This document shows, in pieces, positions 39,608 through 48,406 of a stretch of DNA of 64,000 nucleotides (positions within the stretch are counted from its first letter, which is position 1; each line of letters starts with the position of its first letter). Under the pieces are notes generated by a model, which was not told the DNA's origin, made no database searches, and worked only from the letters and a program-made list of their open reading frames with translations. This DNA is from Vibrio gelatinilyticus (GTDB lineage Bacteria > Pseudomonadota > Gammaproteobacteria > Enterobacterales > Vibrionaceae). Both the position numbers and the translations under genes were made by a program. The DNA lies in the NCBI RefSeq assembly GCF_022836845.1, contig NZ_JAJNNZ010000005.1:124001-188000 (forward strand), given 5' to 3'.

Positions 39608-39804
39608 ACCATCCAGTCGCACGCTTTTCATACTATATATTGTGAACAACCCAGAAAAACGCTTTTCGGGTTCACTGAGCTTCGGTAGCGTTATGCTGCC
39701 GATTTTTTCTCAGACCCCACACTTCACTTTGATAGCTCAAAGACTTTCGTTCTGCTGAGTCGTGGGGTTAACCCTGTAGAGCGCTCAAATCGGCTTATTG
39801 GGGT
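39608..39804. other. Non-coding flank after the ROK kinase
   Basis: A hairpin AACCC-GAAAA / TTTTC-GGGTT (39650-39674) lies 40 bases after the kinase stop but has no T-run. A further 7-bp inverted repeat ACCCCAC / GTGGGGT (about 39715 and 39764) surrounds a loop. Nothing coding is seen. Confidence 0.4.
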
Positions 39805-39850
39805 GCATTTGAAGTGTGTGTCCTTTTGCATTTGAAGTGTATGTCCTTTT
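39805..39850. repeat. Two tandem 23-bp copies of the GTGTGTCC repeat end
   Basis: The unit GCATTTGAAGTGTGTGTCC plus TTTT occurs twice in a row (39805-39827, 39828-39850) with one G to A change. It marks the junction with the truncated AhpD-like gene that follows. Confidence 0.85.
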
Positions 39851-39864
39851 ATGTTTACCTAACA

Positions 39865-39995
39865 CTGGATATGGTCCACAGCAAGTACTTGAAGTCATCT
39901 TGGGTTTGTCACAAAAAGTAATCAGCAACTACGTAAACCATATAGCGGATACACCTGTAGATAAAGTGTTTGAAAAGTTCACTTGGCACAAATAA
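39865..39995 (+). pseudogene. 3' relic of a carboxymuconolactone decarboxylase/AhpD-family gene
   Basis: In the frame ending at TAA 39993 the plus strand reads TGYGPQQVLEVILGLSQK followed by SNYVNHIADTPVDKVFEKF and TWHK. This is the C-terminal end of a CMD-family (AhpD-like) protein, where SNYxNHIAxTPxD is typical. No start codon or the catalytic CxxC part is present. The 5' end is cut at the tandem repeat 15 bases upstream. Confidence 0.8.
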
Positions 39996-40174
39996 TCGAC
40001 AATACTTCGAAACGAGGGTTAGTTTTCTATAAGCTAACCCTTTTATTTTATCGTCATGTCTTAAGGTACTGCGGTCATCAAGTTCGTGCTATAGCAAGCA
40101 TTCCCAATAACAATCACTTGCTTATACATAATTCTTTGAATACGGTAGCCAAAAGACTCGGCGAGCGGATAATC

Positions 40175-41014
40175 ATGGACTTAAATCTATTTACTACGTT
40201 TCTTTCAGTATACAAACATAAATCAATAACCATAGCGGCTGAAGAACTGGATTTATCGCAACCCGCGGTAAGTGCAGCATTAAAACGTCTTGAAGCTTCG
40301 ATCGGCAAGCCTATGTTTGTCAGAGAGGGACGAGGAATTGTGCCTACTGGTGCCGCTGTAGCGCTTGCCAACAAAATTGAATCTCCTATGTCTGTGCTTG
40401 AAACCGTCAATGGTCAGCAAGATCATCTCAATGTCTACTGCAGCGAAGCGGTACTTTTTAAGGTCGCGCATATAGAAAACATTACCTTAGGTGAAACGCC
40501 GCTTGACGAAGCCAGTATCATCGACGATCTCTATACTCAAAAGATCGACTTGGTTATCGATGTCATGTCGAGTAAGCAACATAGCTTGATTGTCGAAGAG
40601 TTTCATGAGGAAGATGCCGTGTGTCTTACCAGAGTCGACCACCCCAGAATAAAAGAGCAACTCTCGTTTGATCAGTATTATGAAGAAGAACATATTGCGT
40701 TAAGGGTGCGTAGAAACAACTTAAATACCATTGAGTATCTTAGCGATAAGCCCGTTAAATCGCGAAAGGTGAGAATTGAAACAAGCTCAATCGCAAGTAT
40801 GCTTTCGCTCGCTGCTCGTTCGGACTTCATTGCTTCATCGACCAGATCAGTAGCGGAAGAGTTTGCCCCTACCATAGGGTTGCGTGTCCACAGTATCCCG
40901 CTAGAACTCCAAAAGATAAAGTTCAACATGATTTATCATCGTCGTTTTGCCAATGATCCTTTCCATAAAGCGAAGCGAGACGAACTACGGAAGGCAATCA
41001 CCGGTTCACGATAG
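40175..41014 (+). CDS. LysR-type transcriptional regulator
   Basis: A 279-residue regulator from ATG 40175 (MDLNLFTTFLSVY); the open frame extends back to 39983, but that part shows no family likeness and overlaps the AhpD relic. The helix-turn-helix (SITIAAEELDLSQPAVSAAL) and a compact effector domain are present. It is similar to the LysR proteins at 7698 and 47393. It converges with the sulfatase gene, which it may regulate together with the downstream cluster. Confidence 0.88.
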   Translation: MDLNLFTTFLSVYKHKSITIAAEELDLSQPAVSAALKRLEASIGKPMFVREGRGIVPTGAAVALANKIESPMSVLETVNGQQDHLNVYCSEAVLFKVAHIENITLGETPLDEASIIDDLYTQKIDLVIDVMSSKQHSLIVEEFHEEDAVCLTRVDHPRIKEQLSFDQYYEEEHIALRVRRNNLNTIEYLSDKPVKSRKVRIETSSIASMLSLAARSDFIASSTRSVAEEFAPTIGLRVHSIPLELQKIKFNMIYHRRFANDPFHKAKRDELRKAITGSR

Positions 41015-41098
41015 ATGTACATACAGATAATGTTCAGGTTTCTTCTGGCTACTGCTCACGAAGTGAACCTTTGAAACCAGGGCAGATAAGACAAAATA

Positions 41099-41130
41099 AA
41101 GCCCTTACAACAAGTCGTAAGGGCTCAAAA
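41099..41130. terminator. Convergent terminator
   Basis: A 9-bp perfect stem AGCCCTTAC / GTAAGGGCT (41100-41108, 41117-41125). It lies between the LysR gene and the sulfatase gene and could serve both strands; on the minus strand it is followed by TTTATTTTG. Confidence 0.75.
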
Positions 41131-41150
41131 TACCGGTTCGCCGTGATTAA

Positions 41151-42872
41151 TTATTTTTCACGCTTCCAAGTACCTTCCTGAAAGTTTTCGTAACCTTTAA
41201 CATTTTTCATGTGCTCACGAATGTCGATTGGGAATGTTTCTTCGTCTACTCGTAGCTCACCTGCTTTGCGAACATCTTCACGAGCGTCTTCGACAGTCAC
41301 GAATGGCATTGCGCGTTCTTGTTCAACATTTGGGAACGCATCAATCATCATGTTGTGACGTGCTTTCATCGTTGTAAACATACCTTTTGCTGGGAACATT
41401 TGTAGCATCATTCCAACACGCTCACGTGGATCAGCATATAGGTCGTAGAATTCTGCTCCGGATAGACCTTTTGCTGCGCCTGCCACATGCCATTTGTAAC
41501 GACCTTTTACAATTGCACCTAGTTCATCACCAGTATAGATATATACATAGTCGCGACGGCTGAAGGTGTCACCGTTAATGAATAATGAGGTTTGGTCGAC
41601 ACCATCAATAATGCGATCTGTTGGCACGTAGTCTAATGCGCCACCCATGCGAGCAAAGGTAGTAAATAGGTCGGTCACATGAAGCAAGTCACCAACAGTA
41701 CTTCCTTCTTCAATCATGCCAGGCCAAGTTGCTAGCATAGGAACACGAACTGCACCTTCTGTGTACATGCCTTTACCACCCGTATGTAATGTCTCGTTAA
41801 AGCCAACCGGCCCACCAGACACCATAGGACCGTTGTCTGCCATTGCTATAATGAGTGTATTTTCTTCAATTCCAAGTTCTTTCACTTTATCTTGAATTTC
41901 ACCTAACATTGCATCAATACGTACTAGGCCTTCAGCTAAATGTGAACCATTGGTTGTCTTGAACTCATCGGATGGGTGGATGTTTAAAAACGAAGCCATA
42001 GTTGGCCAATGAGCAACATAAAACGGCTTGCCTTCATCAACACTACGCTGCATGAAGTCCATAGTACGGTCTGTCGCTTCACGATCAATGTTGTAGTAAT
42101 ACTCTTCTGTTGGCTCACCCCATTCGGTTACAGGTCCGCCTTTATTGCCTTCGAGTGCGTAAACAAAACCGTTTGGACGCCACTCAGGATCTAAATCATA
42201 CGGATCTTCAGGGAACATTTCTGGCAATAGCACACCTTTAGCTAGCGCACCATGCTGACCACGAGCGTTATACAAACTTGGTACTTGGTTGTAGGGTGTC
42301 CAAAACGCTTCATCAAAGCCTTGTTCGTTCATGTTGCCGCCAGCGGTATCACCTTGGTGAGCTTTACCATGGAAGGCAGTTTTATAACCCGCTTCACTTA
42401 GAATCTCAGCAATAGTAACTTCTGTGCGAGGTAAACCACCATACTCGTAAGGGAAACCAACGGTATACATACCGTTACGTACAGCGTAGCGGCCTGTTAA
42501 TGCAGCTGCACGAGTTGGAGTACAAGATGGCTCTGTGTACATGCGCATAAAGTTAGCGCCGTCTTTAGCCATTTGATTGAATACAGGAGTCTCGTAACCA
42601 CGAGTTTTTTGAATATCTGGGATGCCGACATCACCTAAAGGAGTATCATCCCACATATAGTGAATGATGTTTGGCTTGGTACCAAATTGCTTTTCCAGCT
42701 CAGCCAGTTTGGCATCAAGATCTTTATCTTCAACCGCCCAGCGTTCGCCACTTTGGGCATGCAGAATATAGTGTTCCGCATCGTGAATGATTTCGTTTGC
42801 GTTTACAGCAGCTGCGCCGAATGTCGCTGTAGCGATAGAAGCCGCTACGACTGATTTATTCAGTTTTAACAC
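41151..42872 (-). CDS. Exported type I sulfatase (Cys type)
   Basis: A 573-residue periplasmic sulfate-ester hydrolase. The start chosen is GTG 42872, with GAGG eight bases upstream, giving a signal peptide ending AAAVNA; the frame runs open to 42938. The active-site motif is EPSCTPTRAAALTGR with Cys117, to be oxidised to formylglycine. FHGKAHQGD and MADNGP carry other expected metal and sulfate ligands. The Cys form fits modification by the anaerobic sulfatase-maturating enzyme encoded at 44781. The substrate is unknown: aryl sulfate or sulfated glycan. Confidence 0.9.
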   Translation of the reverse strand: MLKLNKSVVAASIATATFGAAAVNANEIIHDAEHYILHAQSGERWAVEDKDLDAKLAELEKQFGTKPNIIHYMWDDTPLGDVGIPDIQKTRGYETPVFNQMAKDGANFMRMYTEPSCTPTRAAALTGRYAVRNGMYTVGFPYEYGGLPRTEVTIAEILSEAGYKTAFHGKAHQGDTAGGNMNEQGFDEAFWTPYNQVPSLYNARGQHGALAKGVLLPEMFPEDPYDLDPEWRPNGFVYALEGNKGGPVTEWGEPTEEYYYNIDREATDRTMDFMQRSVDEGKPFYVAHWPTMASFLNIHPSDEFKTTNGSHLAEGLVRIDAMLGEIQDKVKELGIEENTLIIAMADNGPMVSGGPVGFNETLHTGGKGMYTEGAVRVPMLATWPGMIEEGSTVGDLLHVTDLFTTFARMGGALDYVPTDRIIDGVDQTSLFINGDTFSRRDYVYIYTGDELGAIVKGRYKWHVAGAAKGLSGAEFYDLYADPRERVGMMLQMFPAKGMFTTMKARHNMMIDAFPNVEQERAMPFVTVEDAREDVRKAGELRVDEETFPIDIREHMKNVKGYENFQEGTWKREK

Positions 42873-43194
42873 AGTATCGTCCTCGTATGTTATGCACGAT
42901 TCTGTGAGCGTTTCTTGTAGTTGGCTCAAGACGTACACAACAAGTAGGTGAATTATTTGTCAGCTGTCTATTTCGTTTTTTAGACTGACTAGTTTTCAAC
43001 ATTTGCCATCCCGCAATGAAAAACTAGCTTTATACTGACTGCTCTGCCCGACCATGCAGGTAAGGCTTGCTGTCCGTGCGAGACGTATCATCAGTCATTG
43101 AAGGGAGTAAATAAATAATGCGGCGTTTGCTTTAAACCTCACTTTGGTTTATGTGTAGACAACTTTTAGACCGTTTCACATAAATATATTATAT
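42873..43194. other. About 320-base gap upstream of the sulfatase gene
   Basis: This holds the sulfatase promoter region and ribosome site. No coding region or repeat was seen. The terminator of the next minus-strand gene bounds it on the right. Confidence 0.5.
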
Positions 43195-43228
43195 AAAAAA
43201 GCCAAACCTATCACTCTAGGTTTGGCTC
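43195..43228 (-). terminator. Rho-independent terminator
   Basis: A 10-bp perfect stem GCCAAACCTA / TAGGTTTGGC (43201-43210, 43217-43226), with T6 on the minus strand, 33 bases past the stop of the beta-barrel gene. Confidence 0.9.
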
Positions 43229-43258
43229 ATTCAGTTTAAAACAGCGCTGTGTGTTGGT

Positions 43259-43982
43259 TTAGAATTGGTAGTTAAACTCCACTCTAAAGTCGCCATCTTC
43301 AAAACTGGTTTCGTCACTCCAGTTTGCATAGAAGCAGATGTTTTGCCTTTCGTCGATTTTGTAGGAGACCGACACTTCGTGGTCAATCTGATCCCAACCA
43401 CTCATTTGCCCACCAATACCAATTTTGTACATGGGGTTGTAGTTTATCCAAACATTATCACTGAGCGTTGCTTTTGCATAAACCCCGATCAGGGCAAAAC
43501 CACCTGGGACATTTATACCATCTTCTTTATCATCTGAGACAGTCACTCCAGCGCCCGCCAATGGATAGAACTGGAACGCACCTACTTTCGGAGTGCCTTG
43601 TAAAAAACTATAAGATGCGCTGCCCATATCAGTGTCAAAATTCCAATCGATGCCGATTTGTGTTCCACGATTTTCTTGTTTGTCCAATAAGAAGTTTCGG
43701 TAACGAAACGTATCAATTGAGTTATCGTGCTTGTCGTGATCACTCCAACCCAAGGATTCACCCGCTATCCCCTTAACTTCAATGACATGCATTGATTGCT
43801 TGTCGTTATCAGGTGTTTCATATTCTAAGCCAAACTTTAGGTTAAGCCCGTTGTTGGTTACGCCAGCCCCAACTCTGTTATAGACAGCTAAGGGGTCGGA
43901 CATATCAGCCAACTCTTGTTATTGAGCAGTCGTGCAAAAGGGAAATACACTAACAACGGCAATGTTTATAATGTTTTTTTCA
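43259..43982 (-). pseudogene. Outer-membrane beta-barrel gene with broken signal peptide
   Basis: The mature part (TTG 43912 to 43259, 217 residues) alternates amphipathic strands and ends RVEFNYQF, typical of an outer-membrane barrel; ADMSDPLAVYNRVGAGVTN is the expected mature start. The signal peptide lies upstream in the same frame (NIINIAVVSVFPFCTTAQ), but a TAA stop separates it from QELADMSD. Its start GTG (near 43982) is one base out of frame across a run of seven A. Both defects must be repaired to export the protein. So this is probably a pseudogene, unless the sequence has errors. Confidence 0.7.
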
Positions 43983-44353
43983 CTAGGAAACCTTTTAGAA
44001 CAGCAATCTTACAATGTCATCCTGTAACACCGACTTAAAATTCATATCAATCAGAGCCAAATGAAAATATTCACACTCAGTTTCTAACACTGTGATAAAT
44101 ATAAGAAGCAAACAATAAAGAATCCTTATGTTATCACCTCACCTTTGTTTATATGAGATTTCAACCATCGAGAGAAGCACTGTAAGTCATTGTATTTTAT
44201 GTATTTTTACCTCCATGCAATAAAGAATATATCGATAAAATAATCACCACACAATATCAAATGAAAAATATTCATTTTACCTACAACTAATTTAATCTAT
44301 AGTTCACTCCAACAAAGATTACTACTAATAATATTTACAACTTTGAGATTAAT
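43983..44353. other. 371-base AT-rich intergenic region
   Basis: Divergent upstream region between the broken barrel gene and the small lipoprotein gene. It is AT-rich, with no repeat, RNA gene or clear operator seen. Confidence 0.5.
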
Positions 44354-44734
44354 ATGAACTTAAAACTAAAAGTTACTTTATTATCACTGTCTGCAGCTTT
44401 ATTAGCAGGCTGCCAGAAAGACGAACCACTTGCTGAACGCATCGTCAAAAGTACCGAGAACGAAATAGCCGTTTTAGAGGAAAGACTTGTTCCTCAAACA
44501 CGAGAGCAACAACAAGCTTATGCGTTAGGCATGACGTTGGCTGCTCGACTGTCAATGGAGTTGGAGGTTCCTGCTGAACTTGGTATTGAAGTTGATGAGA
44601 ACTATGTCCTTCAAGGTATAACTGATCTATTTACCAACAATATGCTCATCACACCCCATGCTTCCACAGAGTTGCTCGAAGCTTTAGTTGAAGACATCGC
44701 GCAGACCGCAGCCAGGTTAGAAGATAATTCTTAA
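44354..44734 (+). CDS. Small lipoprotein resembling an FKBP N-terminal dimerisation domain
   Basis: A 126-residue lipoprotein (lipobox LLAGC). The mature part (EQQQAYALGMTLAARLS, ENYVLQGITDLFTNN) resembles the helical N-terminal domain of FkpA/Mip-type peptidyl-prolyl isomerases, which have the pattern YALG and GI-DA. The catalytic FKBP domain is absent; the protein ends about 60 residues after that domain. It lies 46 bases before the sulfatase-maturating enzyme gene, so it may be a chaperone-like helper in the same operon. Confidence 0.6.
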   Translation: MNLKLKVTLLSLSAALLAGCQKDEPLAERIVKSTENEIAVLEERLVPQTREQQQAYALGMTLAARLSMELEVPAELGIEVDENYVLQGITDLFTNNMLITPHASTELLEALVEDIAQTAARLEDNS

Positions 44735-44780
44735 CTATTGACGACATCTACTGATAAACCAACGCTTCTCAGGTGACACC

Positions 44781-46124
44781 ATGACAACGATTCAAGACCC
44801 AAATACATTTAATGGCAACCCAATTAAACGCACACATATTATGGCCAAACCGATTGGCCCTGCTTGTAATATTGATTGCACCTACTGCTATTACTTGAGC
44901 AAGCAAGACCTACTTGAATACAAAAAAGGCTGTACACCTAAAATAGAGGAGCATGCGCTTGAAAACTATATTAAACGCTATATCAAATCGCATAACTCAG
45001 CAGAGATTATCTTCTCTTGGCAGGGCGGTGAACCGACACTGCTGGGGTTGAGTTATTTCAAAACTGTCGTGGACTTGCAACAAAAGTATTGTCCCGAAGA
45101 AGTAGTGATCAAAAACGATCTTCAAACCAATGGAATCTTGCTCAATGATGAGTGGTGTGAGTTTCTAGCTGAACATGATTTTCTGGTGGGACTTAGCATT
45201 GATGGCCCTGAAATGCTTCACAATGCGCATCGCAAAAATCGTTCCGGTCGCGGAACGTTTAGACAGGTGATGAAGGCGGTAGAGTTGATCCACAAACACA
45301 AAGTCTCATTTGCAACACTAACCTGCGTTAATAACCTCACAAGCCAAAACCCGCTCGAGGTCTATCGCTTTTTGCGTGATGTTGTGAAATCCACACAAAT
45401 ACAGTTTATCCCTATCGTGGAACAGAAAACCTTTCGCACAGATGCACCGCAAAGTAATACCGAGTCTTGGAAAGCGGAAAACCAAATTAAACAAGGTGAT
45501 AAACGTCTTATCCCGGGTAATAAGGACTCTATCGTCGAATCTTTTAGTGTCTCAGATATCGCATGGGGGAACTTCTTAATCGCGGTGTTCGATGAATGGG
45601 AAAAGAGAGACATCGGCACGGTGTTTATTCAGTATTTTGAAGCAAACTTAGCGTCTTGGATTGGTGAAAGCAGCCAGCTTTGTACTCTAAACCCTGTGTG
45701 TGGTAAAGGCTTAGCAATGGAACCAAACGGTGACCTTTATTCTTGCGACCATTACGTTTACCCCGAGCACAAAGTGGGAAATATTCATAACGATGATCTC
45801 GATGAGGTTTCCTACGGTGGGAAGCAACAACAATTTGGCTATGCAAAGGTAGAGACACTAACCACTGAATGCCGAAACTGTGAGTATGTGTTTGCTTGTT
45901 ACGGTGAGTGTCCGAAAAATCGTTTCATCAAGAATGCAAACGGTGAATCAAATCATAACTATTTGTGTGCTGGCTGGAAGAAGTACTTCGCCCATATTGA
46001 TAAGAGCATGGCGCGCTTGGCACGAACGTATGGTTACCCAGTGAAATTTGGCCGCTTTAATGATACTCGATTAGCCAAGTTAATGGGCAAAGAACAACGC
46101 CACGTGTTCAGTGTGAAGTATTAA
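44781..46124 (+). CDS. Anaerobic sulfatase-maturating enzyme (radical SAM/SPASM)
   Basis: A 447-residue cytoplasmic enzyme that oxidises the active-site Cys (or Ser) of sulfatases to formylglycine without oxygen. The radical-SAM cluster motif CNIDCTYC is at residues 29-36. The SPASM part has CTLNPVCGKG, SCDHYVYPEHKVGN (with the Asp thought to be catalytic in anSMEcpe) and CRNCEYVFACYGECP. It is near-full length. The Cys-type sulfatase at 41151-42872 is the obvious substrate. Confidence 0.93.
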   Translation: MTTIQDPNTFNGNPIKRTHIMAKPIGPACNIDCTYCYYLSKQDLLEYKKGCTPKIEEHALENYIKRYIKSHNSAEIIFSWQGGEPTLLGLSYFKTVVDLQQKYCPEEVVIKNDLQTNGILLNDEWCEFLAEHDFLVGLSIDGPEMLHNAHRKNRSGRGTFRQVMKAVELIHKHKVSFATLTCVNNLTSQNPLEVYRFLRDVVKSTQIQFIPIVEQKTFRTDAPQSNTESWKAENQIKQGDKRLIPGNKDSIVESFSVSDIAWGNFLIAVFDEWEKRDIGTVFIQYFEANLASWIGESSQLCTLNPVCGKGLAMEPNGDLYSCDHYVYPEHKVGNIHNDDLDEVSYGGKQQQFGYAKVETLTTECRNCEYVFACYGECPKNRFIKNANGESNHNYLCAGWKKYFAHIDKSMARLARTYGYPVKFGRFNDTRLAKLMGKEQRHVFSVKY

Positions 46125-46196
46125 TACAAACCCTAAATTTGCAACCCAAACTTATCAGGAGGAAAAGTAAGGGTTTTAACATAGAGCGATTTTAAT

Positions 46197-47300
46197 ATGA
46201 AAATGAAACTAACCGTCCTTTCTTTGATCGTGTCATCAACAACTGTTTTTGCAGACACCAAACCAACCACCCAATCTCAAGTGATCGCTGAAGGAAATCT
46301 TCAATTAACGATTTCTGGATATCAGTTTCCCCGATTAGAGCCAATTCTCACTGGCCAAGTAGACATTGAAGGTGTTGATCTTGAGTTTAAAAAGATGGGC
46401 ATTGGGGAAATGAACAATGATGTGTTCAATGGAGATCAAACTCTAGATATAACTGAAATTGGCCTTCATCCATACATGTTGGCCTACGCGAATGAGGAGT
46501 TTCGAGATTACACATTGCTACCTATCTATCCACTTCGTGTTTTTCGACACAAAAGTATATTTATTAATACCGACGCGGGTATTAATAACCCTGAAGACTT
46601 AAAAGGCAAAACCATCGGTACGCCTGGTTATGCTTCAACTTCTTTAACTTGGATTCGTGGAATGCTCCAAGATGAGTATGGAATTACGCCGCAGAACGTA
46701 AATTGGTTGGCATCCGATGTTGATTCCTCAAAAGGGGTTACAGGCGCGGTATCTGCACAAGAGGCGACGACGCCAAACGGAGTGACAATCCGCATTGGTT
46801 CAGCCGGCAAAGACGAATCTGAGTTGCTAGTAACAGGCGAAGTCGACGCTCTGTTTCATGCAGCCGAGCCCAAAGCTTATGTTGAAGGCAACAAAAAAGT
46901 GGCGAGACTATTCGCCAACTCTAAGGCCGCTGAGCAAGCCTATTATGAAAAAACCGGCGTGTTTCCAATAATGCATGCTGTAGCGATCAAGACCGAACTC
47001 ATTGAGCAACATCCTTGGTTAGCAGAGGCCGTTTACAATGCGTACATTGAAGCAAAAGACATAGCTTACTCAAAAATGAACACATTTGGCTGGGCTGCCG
47101 ATATGCTGCCCTGGTATGTACAAGAACTAGAGTCTACTCGTGCATTTATGGGCGATAATTTCTTCACTTATGGTTTAGACGAAAACAACGTTAAGACATT
47201 AGAAACGCTATTCAGATACTCCTATGAACAAGGGCTATCAAGCCGTAAGCTTAGTGTCGAGGAGTTATTTCACCCATTAACTTTAGATTTCGTGGATTAA
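46197..47300 (+). CDS. Periplasmic solute-binding protein (NMT1-like)
   Basis: A 367-residue protein with a signal peptide (ending TVFA). The fold looks like the NMT1/4,5-dihydroxyphthalate decarboxylase-like binding proteins (LKGKTIGTPGYASTSLTWIRG, GEVDALFHAAEP). No ABC permease or ATPase genes are near, so the partner is unknown. It follows the maturase by 72 bases and may be in its operon. A strong AGGAGG at 46157-46162 is 34 bases before the ATG with no start codon at normal distance. Confidence 0.75.
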   Translation: MKMKLTVLSLIVSSTTVFADTKPTTQSQVIAEGNLQLTISGYQFPRLEPILTGQVDIEGVDLEFKKMGIGEMNNDVFNGDQTLDITEIGLHPYMLAYANEEFRDYTLLPIYPLRVFRHKSIFINTDAGINNPEDLKGKTIGTPGYASTSLTWIRGMLQDEYGITPQNVNWLASDVDSSKGVTGAVSAQEATTPNGVTIRIGSAGKDESELLVTGEVDALFHAAEPKAYVEGNKKVARLFANSKAAEQAYYEKTGVFPIMHAVAIKTELIEQHPWLAEAVYNAYIEAKDIAYSKMNTFGWAADMLPWYVQELESTRAFMGDNFFTYGLDENNVKTLETLFRYSYEQGLSSRKLSVEELFHPLTLDFVD

Positions 47301-47347
47301 ATCACTGTAAGTCAGATCGATTGCTGGCTCAAACATGGAGTACGCTT

Positions 47348-47364
47348 AAGGTGTGTGTCCCTTT
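47348..47364. repeat. Solo end of the GTGTGTCC repeat
   Basis: AAGGTGTGTGTCCCTTT lies between the solute-binding protein gene and the convergent LysR gene. It matches the right end of the full elements at 32172 and 50872. Confidence 0.75.
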
Positions 47365-47392
47365 AATTAACTTAACTAACTGATAACTGAGA

Positions 47393-48211
47393 CTATCTTT
47401 CTAGCTGGGCTTTGATTTTTTCTCTAAGCATTTTATGAGATTCATCCTTTAAGAAGTTCCGGTGGTAAACCATGCTAAAAGGTATCTTTTGAATTGGAAA
47501 TGGTGCTTCAAATACCTGCAACCCCATTTTTTCTGCGACGCTTTTCATTCTTTCTGGTATTAGAGAAAGGCAATCGCTGTTCATGGTGTACACCATTTGG
47601 GAAGCGATAGAGTTGCTACGATAAACGACGTTTCTGGGTTTAGGATCTACTGTAATTAGGTTGATCAAATCGGAATTGTTTCTTTTGGTTTGCAATGCGA
47701 TATGTTGTTCTTCGTAGTAGTCCTTATGGGAAATCCCCCCTTTTACCCTTGGATGTGCACCAGAAGCAATGACGAGAACGGGCTCTTCAGATATGACTTC
47801 GTAGACCATTGATGCATCTTGTGCCGTGATGAAGTCAACAGCGATGTCAGCTCTTCGGGAGCGCAAATCTTCGATAATTTGCTCCTCGCTTTTTGGTGAA
47901 TCCACTAAAAGCGCATCGACATTTAGGTCATAGACTAGTGTTTCATTGACATACACTTTGAACTGTTCTTTTTCCAATGCCTCTTTAACCAAACGTGCAG
48001 CTGGCTCTAGTTTTGACATCATATGTTCAGCATAACTTGTCGCTTTAATGCCTCGTCCTTTCTTTACAAACAACTGCTTATCCAGCTGTGTCTCTAACTT
48101 TTTGATCTTTTGAGACACCGCCGCTTGGCTGATATCGAGCTCTTCTGATGCTTTAGTAAAGCTCATGTATTCATAGACTTTCATAAAAGCCTGGAGCAAG
48201 TTGTAGTCCAT
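47393..48211 (-). CDS. LysR-type transcriptional regulator
   Basis: A 272-residue regulator with the N-terminal helix-turn-helix (MSFTKASEELDISQAAVSQK) and a compact effector domain. It shares the FVKKGRGI and EEQHIALQTKRNN segments with the regulators at 7698 and 40175. It is divergent from the DUF1254-like gene at 48407, so that gene is a likely target. Confidence 0.9.
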   Translation of the reverse strand: MDYNLLQAFMKVYEYMSFTKASEELDISQAAVSQKIKKLETQLDKQLFVKKGRGIKATSYAEHMMSKLEPAARLVKEALEKEQFKVYVNETLVYDLNVDALLVDSPKSEEQIIEDLRSRRADIAVDFITAQDASMVYEVISEEPVLVIASGAHPRVKGGISHKDYYEEQHIALQTKRNNSDLINLITVDPKPRNVVYRSNSIASQMVYTMNSDCLSLIPERMKSVAEKMGLQVFEAPFPIQKIPFSMVYHRNFLKDESHKMLREKIKAQLER

Positions 48212-48406
48212 CTTTTAATCCATAAGTTGTGCTTATAACTAGTATAGGGACCGCGTTATCGTTTAGCAAAACGAAAATATATAGAATTCTCGCATCAACT
48301 AATTGAGCTGATAACTTATATACCGTTTGTCATTTTAAGGTTGTTAATGGCTCAAGTTGTTTTGCATATACAGAACGTTTAAATATACGAGTAGAAGGTT
48401 ATTCAC

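Noticed and set aside
39983..40174. 64-codon N-terminal extension of the LysR gene.
   Set aside because: LysR homology starts exactly at Met 40175, and the extension overlaps the end of the AhpD relic.
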